Positions 30,812 through 43,000 of a stretch of 64,000 nucleotides of DNA are shown piece after piece. The position numbers and the translations under genes are program-made. The DNA is taken from assembly GCA_963921195.1 (NCBI GenBank), contig OY992537.1, forward strand, positions 147,677,841 to 147,741,840. The letters are read 5' to 3'. Source of the DNA: Pegoplata infirma. Taxonomy: Eukaryota; Arthropoda; Insecta; Diptera; Anthomyiidae. Below the pieces are notes generated by a model that ran no database searches, was not told where the DNA came from, and saw only the letters and a list, made by a program, of their open reading frames with translations. The stretch's first letter is position 1; each line of letters begins with the position of its first letter.

Positions 30812-32808
30812 TGTAACGGATGGGTGTCATGTAAAGCAGTGGCACTCTGGGCTTTTACGCTGCGGCTTAAGCTCGTCGGAAATGGGCTGGTTCTTTCTGC
30901 TTTCATCCCGTTAACATTTAAAAAAAATTAAAGTGCCAGATGGTTCCGAACTAGATTACATAAAACAATTGACGATTACACAAATTTCACTTCAAGTATT
31001 CAAACATACGGACGGACATTCTACAATTGACAATTTTGCATGAATATGATTTGAATCTGACTATTAGGACCAAATGGGAACGATCCTCTAGGCAACCCTC
31101 CCGCTATATGACCAATGGTGATCATCCATTTGAGGTTTTAGTGTGCCTGAAATGAACTAAAAAAAACCTCCCTTGAAACTACTCTCTTTCTTTACAACAG
31201 CTACATACTCAACCTTTTGGACACTAGTTAACACAAATCAGACATATTTATACATGTTTACATAAGTTCATAAATAAATTCCATTTTTATTATGCGTAAA
31301 CTTAAACTAAAACTATGATAATACAAATTTTCTCTTATTTTAGGGATAGACTAAGTGTGTTTTCAAAATTATACATTATTGCAAATTATTAAAGTAGGGT
31401 TTGGTACCAAATTTATTAATCTGTGGTTATGTAGGAATATTAATAGTATGTAGAGTTATTCTTTAAGTTATTAAGGATTTTGCATACTGATAAATGAAAT
31501 CAATAAAGAAAATAATTATATGTATTTTTGGGGTATTTTAAAAGGCATGAAATTTTAATATAATATTTGAAGTCACTAATAGTGTTTTGGATTATTGATT
31601 TGATTTATCAGTAATCATTATTTTAATTCTTTTTTTTTTTGTAAGTATTTTTTTTTGAATTTCAGATTAGTATTATGGGTAAATGTAGGGTTAAGTGTAA
31701 GTATATAGTTAGAACATAAGTTTACGTTTTTAGGCAATCATAAGAATATGTGTTAAGTTAACGATTGTTAACAATCTTCTAAGCAATTACTTTTCTTTGT
31801 TATAAGTCTCAATAATTCGTATTCAAGCTTTTGTTTTTATAGGGTTGTGCAATTGATATAAAGTTGTTGGTTGGGTTATGTCATCTAAGGTATTTAAAAT
31901 CGATACGCGGTGAGTTTGAGGTTAGGTTACACGTGTATGAATTCGGATTATATAACCTCCGATACACACACGAGGCTTTTTCTCGTTGTTTCTTTTTTTT
32001 ACGGTTTTTACTAATTTTTTGTGTGATTTGAACTACCGAGAACACACTGTATTTTTTTTAATGCGTTCCACTTTATTATTTGTATTCATACAGTACTCAA
32101 GGTTTTTGTACTCACTGTTTTAGCAAATTCTTGATCCGTAAAATAGGGGGAAAAATCTCAAGATAATTGTGGTACCGCGTGGAGATTCCAGATGGGGCCA
32201 CTGTCTTTCTATAAATTCTTCGGTATTTCTCGCACAAGGTTAATTCACAATATCCCGAGATTGATCCTAACTTGACACTAAATCTGATATAGAATTGGAT
32301 TTAATCGCTTTTCCAATAAAACCGTAAGACCGGTGATTGATATAATAAATTTATTATCTTTCCTGTCCGGGATTCAATGGTTGTCGTATTCTTTTATAAA
32401 AATCGTAAGATCAAATAATTAGTATTTGCCGGGGAAAGGATGTTCCTTTCTTAATTATTTTTTTTTTTTTTTTTACTGAATAATTAGAGATTTTCAAATT
32501 TGAAATTTTTTGATTCTGTTCGTTTTGAGTGTTCTAATTGGAATGCGCCGTCTCGTGGTATGAAAAGCGCGTGTGAAATAAATCATGTACCTTTTTAATA
32601 CAACTCCGTGATTTCTAAGACTTTCTTATTTACAAAGTTGGTAACAGTGGGAATAGTGTCATTGTGATTAAAAGTGAGTTGTAGAAAAAAAAGAAGAAGG
32701 TGCTTGACTAAAATTTTCGGTATTCTGTTTTCATTTTTAAACTTTATATTTTTTTGATTCTAAAAAAAAACTGTTCTATTAATTTAATTGTTTAGCGCAG
32801 CCGTCACA
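30812..32808 (-). repeat. 5' LTR of gypsy element
   Basis: TGTAACGG...CGTCACA on the plus strand, 1997 bp. Its outer edge is followed by the TATG duplication and then by BEL integrase in the frame expected from 12889. Confidence 0.92.
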
Positions 32809-32809
32809 T

Positions 32810-33829
32810 ATGACTCAATCTGAGCTCAAGTTTGTAAGAGATCGTTTAATTCTCGTATGCCAACAGGCCTATATTGCGGAATATGCTAATTTATCGAAAG
32901 GTATTCCCTTATCCCCGAAAAGTAATTTACTCACATTAAACCCCTTTATAGATTCTAATGGATTTGTTAGAATGAATGGCAGATTAGTGCGTTCACCCGG
33001 TCTGACATATGATGAGCGATTTCCGAAAATCTTACCCTATTCGGCTCGTTTCACCCGTTTGTATGTGGAACATGTCCACAAATGCTCAGTACACGGTGGG
33101 CATTCGTTGGTATTGCGCCTTGTACGAATTGAGTTTTGGGTTCCGAAATTAAAGAATTTGATTCGTTCGGTAATTGATAATTGCAAACAATGTACCATTT
33201 ACCGAAAGAAAACCGGTCTGCAGATAATGGCTGCTTTACCCCCTGAACGAAGTGTTCTTTCGAGACCTTTTACTCATACCGGTTTAGATTTCGCAGGTCC
33301 ATTTGATATAAAATCCTATATAGGAAGAGGTTGTCGAATCACAAAAGGATATGTTCTAGTATTCGTTTGTTTTTCGACAAAAGCAATTCATTTAGAGGCT
33401 ACAGGCGACATGTCGTCCGATACGTTTTTGGCGGCTTTCACTCGTTTTTTCTCACGACGAGGATGCCCGTCCCATTTATACTCTGATAATGGGACAGCCT
33501 TTGTGGGTGCTTCAAATTTACTCGAAGTCGATTCGAAAAAGTTTCTGGCCGAATTAAAAGACAAAGTTCTAGTCGGAAACGGTTTTCAGCCAGTAGAATG
33601 GCATTTTATTCCACCTGGTGCACCCCACATGGACGGCTTATGGGAAGCCGGCGTAAAAAGTGTAAAAACCCATTTAAAGAAAGTCTCTAATGCACAGAGA
33701 TTTACTTTTGAAGAATTCACCACAATGCTAACCCATATTGAAGCGTGCTTAAATTCTAGGCCTCTAAGTGCAATGAGCGACAACCCCACTGAATTAGTCC
33801 CTTTAACCCCTGGTCATTTTCTAGTCTGA
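32810..33829 (+). pseudogene. pol: BEL/Pao integrase
   Basis: Continuation of the BEL pol frame across the gypsy insertion. The zinc-binding region includes HVHKCSVHGGHS and DNCKQCTIY. The catalytic triad is D in HTGLDFAGPF (~33283), D in LYSDNGTAF (~33483) and E in DGLWEAGVKSVK (~33630). A TGA at 33827-33829, after GHFLV, interrupts the frame. The next codon begins a perfectly collinear continuation, so one nonsense substitution explains it. Confidence 0.92.
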
Positions 33830-34189
33830 ATGCCTTTATTAGCCCCCGCTGAACCCGACTATTCCGATTTAAAATTGAGTGTTGCCAACAGGTGGCAAAA
33901 ACTTAAGGCTCTTCACCACCAATTTGCTCTCAGGTGGAAAGAAGAGTATTTAAAGGAACTCCACAGACGCGTGAAGTGGAAGTATCCTCAAAGGGACTTT
34001 GCAGTAGGCGACTTAGTTGTTATCCGACAGAATAATCTCCCTCCTAATGAATGGAAATTAGGGCGACTTGAAAAGGTCTACCTAGGAGATGATTTGAAAG
34101 TTCGCACAGCTGACGTGAGAACAGCTTCTGGCATTTATAACCGCCCAATTGTGAAGCTGGTTCTCCTACCCAATGACGAACCCAATTAA
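33830..34189 (+). pseudogene. pol: BEL/Pao Pol C-terminal domain
   Basis: 119 codons in the same frame as the integrase after the TGA. It is the conserved BEL/Pao C-terminal block (DUF5641-like): RWQKLKALHHQFALRWKEEY, FAVGDLVVIRQNNLPPNEWK and the ending KLVLLPND. The true terminator is TAA at 34187-34189. Confidence 0.9.
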
Positions 34190-34191
34190 TA

Positions 34192-34213
34192 ATTGTTTTT
34201 TCTTTTCCCATAG
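34192..34213 (+). promoter_or_regulatory. candidate 3' splice site before ORF3
   Basis: A pyrimidine-rich run TTGTTTTTTCTTTTCCCATAG, 9 bases upstream of the ORF3 ATG and directly after the Pol stop. It would join the leader donor at 7475 to make a subgenomic ORF3 mRNA. This is a consensus match only. Confidence 0.55.
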
Positions 34214-34222
34214 TTGTTGAAG

Positions 34223-34668
34223 ATGTCCAAAGTCTCGGCCCGGCTACAAGTACATCGTGCTACCGAAGGGAATGGTGAGGCTGCTGAAAAGGTCACCCAA
34301 AAGTCACCTCGTGACGAGAGTCTTCGCGATTGCCGCTTGTGCAAAAGCGAGCATGCGTTGCGTAAATGCATTAAGTTTCGGAAGATGTCGGTCAAGGAGC
34401 GGTGGGAAACAGTCAAAAGGTTTCAATACTGTTTTAACTGTCTGGCACACTCCCACATGAAGGACCGATGCAGTAGCCGAGAAAGGTGTGTGGAATGTTT
34501 GTCTGACCATCATTCCCTCCTGCATCGGTTCAAAAACCAGAAACTAACCCGAGCAGATCCACCAGCCCATCAAAATTCTCCAGCTCCCAATCAAATCGTT
34601 ACGACACGAAGCGCAAAACGACGCAACAAGCGCAAAAACAAGAGGCTGAATAACAATAACGTCAAGGG
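34223..34668 (+). pseudogene. BEL ORF3, zinc-knuckle protein, 5' part
   Basis: Starts MSKVSARLQ. Residues ~35-100 carry CRLCKSEHALRKC, CFNCLAHSHMKDRC and CVECLSDHHSLLH, aligning knuckle for knuckle with this element's own Gag nucleocapsid (9873-10070). A basic stretch (RSAKRRNKRKNKR) and poly-Asn follow, where the non-LTR insertion begins at ~34669. Expected role is RNA binding or chaperoning; its position after Pol is where an env gene sits in other retroelements. It has no signal peptide or membrane segment, so it is not an envelope. The ORF resumes at ~43243 in an (AAC)n tract. The frame continuing into the non-LTR element after 34668 is fortuitous. Confidence 0.75.
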
Positions 34669-36836
34669 CGCGGCCCTCCAAGAAACTAAGCTGACGAGCA
34701 GGAACCCAATCTCCTGCTCGTCCAGCTATAGTATCATAAGGCAGGACCGCGAAAGGGATAAGGGCGGAGGCCTTGCTTTTCTTGTTCATGACTCTGTTAA
34801 CTTCCGACCGCTGTCCATCACATCGAACGACGATCACCTGGAACTCCAGGGGATAGCCGTTCGATCAGGAGAGGATGAGATCGAAATTGTGAACGTCTAC
34901 ATCCCTCCAACAGCGGCCTGCCGTTCGGGATATCGCCCTTCCATTGAATTCTTAATGGAAGGCGATAGTAGGGTCATACTGGGTGACCTAAACGCTCACC
35001 ATGATAGCTGGCATTCTGAGCTGGAAAATGATGCGAGGGGTAATCTCTTTGCTGACGAAATTGACAACACAAATTACTGTGTTGTCAACGAGAGACACCC
35101 TACTCGCATCACCGCAAACTGTCGCAGCTCACCAGATCTTTCGATAGTCAGCCCTGACCTTGTGGCCTTCACCACCTGGCATGCCGACATCGCCCTCAAC
35201 TCTGACCACATCCCAATTACCGTCAAGATTGCAAAAAGCCCAGACTTCATATCTGCTGAAGAACGGACTTTTGTAAACTTTCGGAAATCGGATTGGGCCA
35301 GGTTTGAGGAGGTGACGGAAGCACAATTTGGTCATCAGACTCCTCCCTCAACGTCATCAGAGGGAGAACGTAATATACGAAAGATCTTGGTCGATGCGAA
35401 AAACCGCTGCATCCCGGCTGGACGCATAGCGAAAATGCGCCCAAATTTCCCACCGGAGGCATGTCGCCTAGCAGATAGGCGGGATGCCATCCGGAGGGAA
35501 AATGCAGCGGACCCTCGTTTAAGGCAACTGAGCGCCGAGATTGAGGCTCTAGTCTCTGCTCACTGCAAAGACCTGTGGTTACGGCACCTTGAAGAGTCGG
35601 ATAAAGGTTCTAAGCGTCTTTGGTCGACGATAAAGAACCTTTCGAATCCCCGTAGAAGCGAAAGACCCACTCTCACTTTTGAGAGTGGCACGCCGCTTGA
35701 CTCCCAAAAGTGCTGTGCTGCCTTAAACCGACAGTTTGTAGAGCATCCAGCCAGACCCAACAGGGACCAGAGAGTCATCCGAAGGAGGATCAGATCTCTA
35801 CCTCACACTGAAGATGTAGAGATCACTCCGGAGGATGTCTCTAAAGCTATCAAAGAAGCGAAAGCCTCCACGGCAATAGGTCCAGATGGTCTCGCTATGA
35901 TCATGCTTAAACACGTGGGGGAGAAAGGGTTGACATACATGGCAAAAACGTTTAGCCTGTGTGTTAACTCCTTGGAGATTCCAGACATGTGGAAGCTCGG
36001 GAAGATTATTCCCCTTCTCAAACCTGGGAAGCCCAATAATTTGGGGAGCTCCTACAGGCCGATAACCCTATTGTCACCAGTGGTTAAGGTCCTGGAATCT
36101 GTCCTTCTCCCTACTCTTAGGGAGAATCTCCCCATGGCGGACCACCAACATGGCTTTCGTTCTGGTCACAGTACAACAACTGCGTTGTGCGAGATCACGA
36201 CAGCCATAGCCGGAGGCCTTGACAGTAAACGCCCGCACGAGAGGACCATTGTGGTCGCTCTCGATCTGTCTAAGGCCTTCGACACGGTCTGCCACACGCA
36301 GCTTCTGCAAGACCTGTATGACTCTACGCTCCCTAATGTCCACAAACGGTGGTTGGCGAATTACATGGCTGGGAGGCAGTCATATGTAGAGTTTAGAGGT
36401 TCCAGGTCGGGACTGCGGAGAAATAAGCAGGGTGTTCCACAGGGGGGTGTCCTTTCACCCATCTTGTTCAACACGTATATCTCCAAAATCCCGACCCCAC
36501 CTCCAGGACTGAAATTGATATCCTACGCCGATGACTGCACAATTTTGTGCACAGGCAGGGATATCGAAGCCCTGGAGGAACAGCTTAACAGCTATCTGCC
36601 AACCCTGACGAAATTTTTGGCAGATAGGAACCTTCAGCTCTCGACACCCAAGTCGACGGCCACGCTCTTCACCACGTGGACTAAAGAGGTTAACAGGGAA
36701 CTCAATGTCCACATTACTGGGCAGAAAGTTCCCACAGTGAAACACCCCAAAATTCTTGGGGTTCACTTCGATAGCCTCTTTATGTTCGCGAGGCATTCTG
36801 AAGAGGTGACCAGGCGAGTGAAAGGGAGGAACTCCA
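34669..36836 (+). pseudogene. non-LTR retrotransposon copy 1, 5' and 3' truncated coding part
   Basis: Nearly identical to 40159-42319 of copy 2, with only scattered substitutions over 2.2 kb. It begins within the endonuclease domain (after the first ~60 residues of that ORF) and stops at the array inserted at 36837. Endonuclease motifs (LGDLNAHHDSWHS, LNSDHIPI) and RT motifs (LDLSKAFDTV, GVPQGGVLSP, SYADDCTIL) are preserved. The 3' UTR of this copy is at 39800-40008. Confidence 0.88.
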
Positions 36837-39799
36837 AAAATTGTCACAGAATCTAAAATTTGTTTTGTAGAAAAATTGTGTCAGAATCTGAGATTTTTTT
36901 TCTATAGAAAAATTGTTTAAGAATTTACGAAAATATGGAAGGGGTCTGGGCATTTTTTTATAAAAATGTTTCTTAAAACATTTAAAAATTTTTCAAAAAC
37001 ATTTGTTCTATAGAAAATTTCTCAGACAATTTTTCTATAGAAAATTTCTCAGACAATTTTTCTATAGAAAATTTCTCAAAGAAAATTTGTATGTATATAG
37101 AAAATTTCACAAAGGCACTTTTTCTATAGAAAATAGCTAAAGACAATTTTTCTATAAAAAAATTCTTATTGTCAATTTCTCTATAAAAAAATTTCTGAAA
37201 GATGGTTTTCTATAGTAAATTTCTGAAAGACAATTTTTCTTTAGAAAATTTTTTGAAAGACAATTTTTTTATAAAAAAAATTTTCAAGCAATATTTCCAT
37301 AGAAAATATCTCTAAAAACAATTTTTGTATAAAAATTTCTCAAAGACAATTTTTCTATAGAAAATTTCTGAAAGACAATTCTTTTATAGAAAATTTCTTA
37401 AAGACAAGTTTTCTATAAAAAAATTTTTAAATACAATTTTTTTATAAAAAATTTCTCATACAATTTTTCTATAGAAAATATGTATTCAGACAATTTTTCT
37501 TTAAAAATTTCAATTTTTCCATAGAAAATTTCTTAAAGACAATTTTTCTCTAGAAATGTCTGAAAGACAATTTTTCTACAGAAAATTTCTGAAAGACAAT
37601 TTTTCTATAGATACTTTCTAAAAAAAACAAAAAAATATCTAAAGAAAAGTTGTTTTTACGAAATTTTTTACAGAATAATTTTCTATAGAAAAACTGTCTT
37701 TTCTATAGAAAAATAATCTTTAAGAAATTTTCTTTACAAAAATTGTCTTTGAAAAAGTTTCTATGAAAAATTGTCTATAGAAAAAAAATGCCTTTAAGAC
37801 ATTTTCTATAGAAAAATTGTATTTGAAAAATTTTCTATTTAAAAATTGTCTTTGAGAAAGTTTTTATAGAAAAATTGTCTTTAAGAAATTTTCTATAGAA
37901 AAATTGTCTTTCAGAATTTTTCTATAGAAAAATTGATTTCCAGAAATGTTCTATAGAAAAATTGTCCTTGAGAAATTTTCTATAAAAAATTTTCTATAAA
38001 CAAATTGTCTTTGAGAAATTTTTAATGAAAATTTTTTCAGAAATTTTCTACAGAAAAATTTTCTTTTAGAAATTTTCTCTGAAAACCTGTCTTTCAGAAA
38101 TTTTCTATAGAAAAATTTTCGTTCAGAAATTTTCTGTAAAAAAATTGTCTCAGAAAAAATTTTTTTTCAGAAATTTTCTATAGAAAACCTGTCTTTATGA
38201 AATTTTATATAGAAAAATTGTTTTTCAGAAATTTTCTGCAGAAAAATTGTCTCTCAGCAATTTTCTATAAAAAATTGTCTTTGAGAAAGTTTCTATAGAA
38301 ATTATTTTTTTTTAATTTTCTATTAAAAAATTATCTTTGAGAAATTTTCTATATAAAAATTATATTTGGGAAATTTTCTATTGAAAAATTATCTTTAAAA
38401 AATTTTCTATTGAAGAATTGTCTTTGAGAAATTTTCTGTAGAAAAATTGTCCTTGGGAATTGTCTTTGAGAATTTTTCTATGGAAAATTATTTTTCAAAA
38501 ATATTCTCTAGAAAAATTTCTCTCAGAAATTTTCTATAGAAATATTGTCTAAGAAATTTTCTATAGAATAATTGTCTTTCAGAAGTATTCTATAGAAAAA
38601 TTGTGTTTGAGAAAGTTTCCATAGAAAGATTGTGTTTCAGAAATTTTCTACAGAAAACCTGTCTTTCAGAAATTTTATATAGAAAAACTGTCTTTGAAAA
38701 AGTTTCTGTAGAAAAATTGTCTTTGAGAAATATTTTATAGAAAAATTGTCTATGAGAAATATTCTATAGAAAAATTGTCTTTCAGAAACTTTCTATAAAA
38801 AATTTTCTATAGAAAAATTGTTGTTCAAAAGTTTTCTATAGAAAAATTGTCGTCAAAAACTTTCTATAGAAAAATTATCTTTCAGAAAATTTCTATAGAA
38901 AAATTGTCAACCAGAAATTTTCTATCGAAAAATTTTCTTTCAGAAATTTTCTATAGAAAAATTGGCGTTCAGAAAGTTTCTATAGAAAAACTGTCTTTCA
39001 GGAATTTGCTATAGAAGAATTGTCCTTGACAAAATTTCTATGGAAAATTTTACTTTAAGAAATTTTCTATAGGAGTATTTTCTTTCAGAAATTTTCTGTA
39101 GAAAAATTATTTCTCAGAAATTTTCTATAAAAAAATTGTCTTTGAAAAATTTTCTATAGAAAAATTTTCTATTAGAAATTTTCTTTAGAAGAATTGTCTT
39201 TGAAAAATTGTCTGTTAAAAATTTTCTATAGTAAATCTGTCTTTTAAAAATTTTTTATAGAAAAATAGTCTTTCAGAAATTTTCTATAGAAGAATTGTCT
39301 TTCAGAAAGTTTCTATAGAAAAATTGTCTGTCAGAAATTTTCTAAAGAAGAATTGTCTTTTTTTTTCTATAGAAAAATTGCCTATGAGAAAGTTTCTATA
39401 GAAAAATTTAGTTGTCACTGATCATGCTAAGTATGTATTTTAAGCTTGTTAGTATTTATATTTTATTATAAAATTGTCCTTTATATTAAAAAAAATATTA
39501 AAAATAAATGTAATTAAAATTTATAATACTGAGCATTTTGTATGGAAGGGGATATATAAAACTATTAAATCAACCTAAAAAAATACGTTATTTGACCAAT
39601 CAAACTGTACCATTTATTTAAATATAGTGGCTAAATAAACAAAATTAAATTTGAAATAATGCTTAAATGCATTTTGTAAGTTTACCTAAGTTGATTCGGG
39701 TAATATGCAAAGAAACTTTTCAAGTTGGATTCCTGCGAAAAATCTTAGGTAAATTATACCCTAAAATTAAATAATTTCACAATTGTTTTTTTTTGGGTG
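36837..39799. repeat. inverted array of ~30-bp TTTCTATAGAAAATTT units
   Basis: About 2.55 kb of imperfect ~27-30-bp units. In 36840-37630 the unit reads CTATAGAAAATTTCTGAAAG. From ~37690 to 39410 it is the reverse complement (AGAAATTTTCTATAGAAAAA with TTGTCTTTC), so the array has two head-to-head blocks. A ~390-bp AT-rich tail (39411-39799) ends TTTTTTTTGGGTGTAC. It replaces ~710 bp of non-LTR copy 1, comparing junctions with copy 2 at 42320 and 43031. No coding capacity. Confidence 0.85.
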
Positions 39800-40008
39800 T
39801 ACGTCATTATGGACCAATCCAGTCGAGGCAGCTCGCTTCCTCGAACTGGAAGGGTAACCTGTTTTATGTCTCCTATCCAAATCCCTTTCCCATCCCCATC
39901 CCTAAAATATTTTTAATAATATAATAACTAATTTACTACTAACATTTCTTCTGTATCTACATGTGAACCTCCAGTGGACGCTACAACAACAACAACAACA
40001 ACAACAAC
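39800..40008 (+). other. 3' UTR and (AAC)n tail of non-LTR copy 1
   Basis: Matches 43031-43242 of copy 2: the last codons FLELEG and stop, a ~110-bp UTR, then GTGGACGCT followed by an (ACA/AAC)n tract of ~27 bp. Copy 2 starts directly after this tract. Confidence 0.88.
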
Positions 40009-43000
40009 CGACTCTACCAACGAAGAACCAACCATTAGGGCCAGCCCGTTGGAACCTTCACCAGGTCTTGATTTCAAGATATTACAGTGGAATTGCAACG
40101 GGCTGAGCAGGAAGATCAAGGAAGTTACAGATTTCATGGACAAGAGACGCATCCTGATCGCGGCCCTCCAAGAAACTAAGCTGACGAGCAGGAACCCAAT
40201 CTCCTGCTCGTCCAGCTATAGTATCATAAGGCAGGACCGCGAAAGGGATAAGGGCGGAGGCCTTGCTTTTCTTGTTCATGACTCTGTTAACTTCCGACCG
40301 CTGTCCATCACATCGAACGACGATCACCTGGAACTCCAGGGGATAGCCGTTCGATCAGGAGAGGATGAGATCGAAATTGTGAACGTCTACATCCCTCCAA
40401 CAGCGGCCTGCCGTTCGGGATATCGTCCTTCCATTGAATTCTTAATGGAAGGCGATAGTAGGGTCATACTGGGTGACCTAAACGCTCACCATGATAGCTG
40501 GCATTCTGAGCTGGAAAATGATGCGAGGGGTAATCTCTTTGCTGACGAAATTGACAACACAAATTACTGTGTTGTCAACGAGAGACACCCTACTCGCATC
40601 ACCGCAAACTGTCGCAGCTCACCAGATCTTTCGATAGTCAGCCCTGACCTTGTGGCCTTCACCACCTGGCATGCCGACATCGCCCTCAACTCTGACCACA
40701 TCCCAATTACCGTCAAGATTGCAAAAAGCCCGGACTTCATATCTGCTGAAGAGCGGACTTTTGTAAACTTTCGGAAATCGGATTGGGCCAGATTTGAGGA
40801 GGTGACGGAAGCACAATTTGGTCATCTGACTCCTCCCTCAACGTCATCAGAGGGAGAACGTAATATACGAAAGATCTTGGTCGATGCGAAAAACCGCTGC
40901 ATCCCGGCTGGACGCATAGCGAAAATGCGCCCAAATTTCCCACCGGAGGCATGTCGCCTAGCAGATAGGCGGGATGCCATCCGGAGGGAAAATGCAGCGG
41001 ACCCTCGTTTAAGGCAACTGAGCGCCGAGATTGAGGCTCTAGTCTCTGCTCACTGCAAAGACCTGTGGTTACGGCACCTTGAAGAGTCGGATAAAGGTTC
41101 TAAGCGTCTTTGGTCGACGATAAAGAACCTTTCGAATCCCCGTAGAAGCGGAAGACCCACTCTCACTTTTGAGAGTGGCACGCCGCTTGACTCCCAAAAG
41201 TGCTGTGCTGCCTTAAACCGACAGTTTGTAGAGCATCCAGCCAGACCCAACAGGGACCAGAGAGTCATCCGAAGGAGGATCAGATCTCTACCTCACACTG
41301 AAGATGTAGAGATCACTCCGGAGGATGTCTCTAAAGCTATCAAAGAAGCGAAAGCCTCCACGGCAATAGGTCCAGATGGTCTCGCTATGATCATGCTTAA
41401 ACACGTGGGGGAGAAAGGGTTGACATACATGGCAAAAACTTTTAGCCTGTGTGTTAACTCCTTGGAGATTCCAGACATGTGGAAGCTCGGGAAGATTATT
41501 CCCCTTCTCAAACCTGGGAAGCCCAATAATTTGGGGAGCTCCTACAGGCCGATAACCCTATTGTCACCAGTGGTTAAGGTCCTGGAATCTGTCCTTCTCC
41601 CTACTCTTAGGGAGAATCTCCCCATGGCGGACCACCAACATGGCTTTCGTTCTGGTCACAGTACAACAACTGCGTTGTGCGAGATCACGACAGCCATAGC
41701 CGGAGGCCTTAACAGCAAACGCCCGCACGAGAGGACCATTGTGGTCGCTCTCGATCTGTCTAAGGCCTTCGACACGGTCTGCCACACGCAGCTTCTGCAA
41801 GACCTGTATGACTCTACGCTCCCTAATGTCCACAAACGGTGGTTGGCGAATTACATGGCTGGGAGGCAGTCATATGTAGAGTTTAGAGGTTCCAGGTCGG
41901 GACTGCGGAGAAATAAGCAGGGTGTTCCACAGGGGGGTGTCCTTTCACCCATCTTGTTCAACACTTATATCTCCAAAATCCCGACCCCACCTCCAGGACT
42001 GAAACTGATATCCTACGCCGATGACTGCACAATTTTGTGCACAGGCAGGGATATCGAAGCCCTGGAGGAACAGCTTAACAGCTATCTGCCAACCCTGACG
42101 AAATTTTTGGCAGATAGGAACCTCCAGCTCTCGACACCCAAGTCGACGGCCACGCTCTTCACCACGTGGACTAAAGAGGTTAACAGGGAACTCAATGTCC
42201 ACATTAGTGGGCAGAAAGTTCCCACAGTGAAAAACCCCAAAATTCTTGGGGTTCACTTCGATAGCCTCTTTATGTTCGCGAGGCATTCTGAAGAGGTGAC
42301 CAGGCGAGTGAAAGGGAGGAACTCCATTTTGAAAGCGCTAACGGGCAGCACCTGGGGTAAAGATAAGGAGACGATCTTGACTACGTATAAAGCCATAGGT
42401 CGTCCCCTTATCGATTATGCCTCCCCGGTATGGTCGCCGTCCGTTAGCGACACACAATGGAGAAAGCTCCAAACGGTGCAGAACACGGCCCTCAGGGTGG
42501 TAACAGGATGTCATTCCATGGCATCGGAAGACCACCTACATGAGGAGACCAAAATTCTGCCCGTTCGGAGCCATTGCTCCCTTCTCACTCGTCAATTTGT
42601 ACTTGGATGTCATATGACAGGGCACCCCAACCATGCAAGCGTCGTTGGTACGTCGGCACCAGAGGTGAGACAGGTGAGGTCTGACCTACGGTCCGAGAAA
42701 TCGGCCGTGGGTCACCTCATCGGTCTTGTGCAGAGTGGCGACTTAAAAGAGGCGCAGGCTCGCCTACACACGGAGATCGTCTCGGAGTCCATTGGGAGGA
42801 TGCGAGACAATGTTGTGTTAGGTGGCAGGCCCCCTCCCCTTTCCGAATCCGAAAAGAGCCTGCCACGTAAGGTCCGCACGACATTGTCCCAACTCAGGTC
42901 AGGTTACTCTAGGGGGTTAAATAGTTACCTGGCCAGAGTTAACCCTGACATCTCTGATGCCTGCCCTCTTTGCGGCGCTACTCCTCACAATACCATACAC

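Larger units (their letters stand above)
12890..32808 (-). mobile_element. Osvaldo/Ulysses-like Ty3/gypsy composite, rearranged
   Basis: A minus-strand LTR retrotransposon bounded by two LTRs in the same orientation (12890-14969 and 30812-32808). The 4-bp duplication TATG is at 12886-12889 and 32809-32812. In element order: LTR, PBS, gag (29751-28162), pol (to 25792), integrase (18384-17384), 91-codon Gag-like ORF (16627-16352), 3' region, LTR. Pol is split between CHAG at 25792 and its continuation at 18384 by a 7.4-kb block of the same family, largely in opposite orientation. Long (~2 kb) LTRs, a tRNA-Lys PBS and the absence of an env suggest the Osvaldo/Ulysses lineage. That lineage assignment is from memory of element features, not a tree. 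Confidence 0.88.

Noticed and set aside
34669..36856. Fusion protein of zinc knuckles with endonuclease-RT
   Set aside because: The 880-codon frame spans the junction between BEL ORF3 and an inserted, truncated non-LTR copy; the in-frame join is chance.
36837..39410. CRISPR-like regular repeats
   Set aside because: Units are contiguous, imperfect and A/T-only with no unique spacers; this is a eukaryotic minisatellite.
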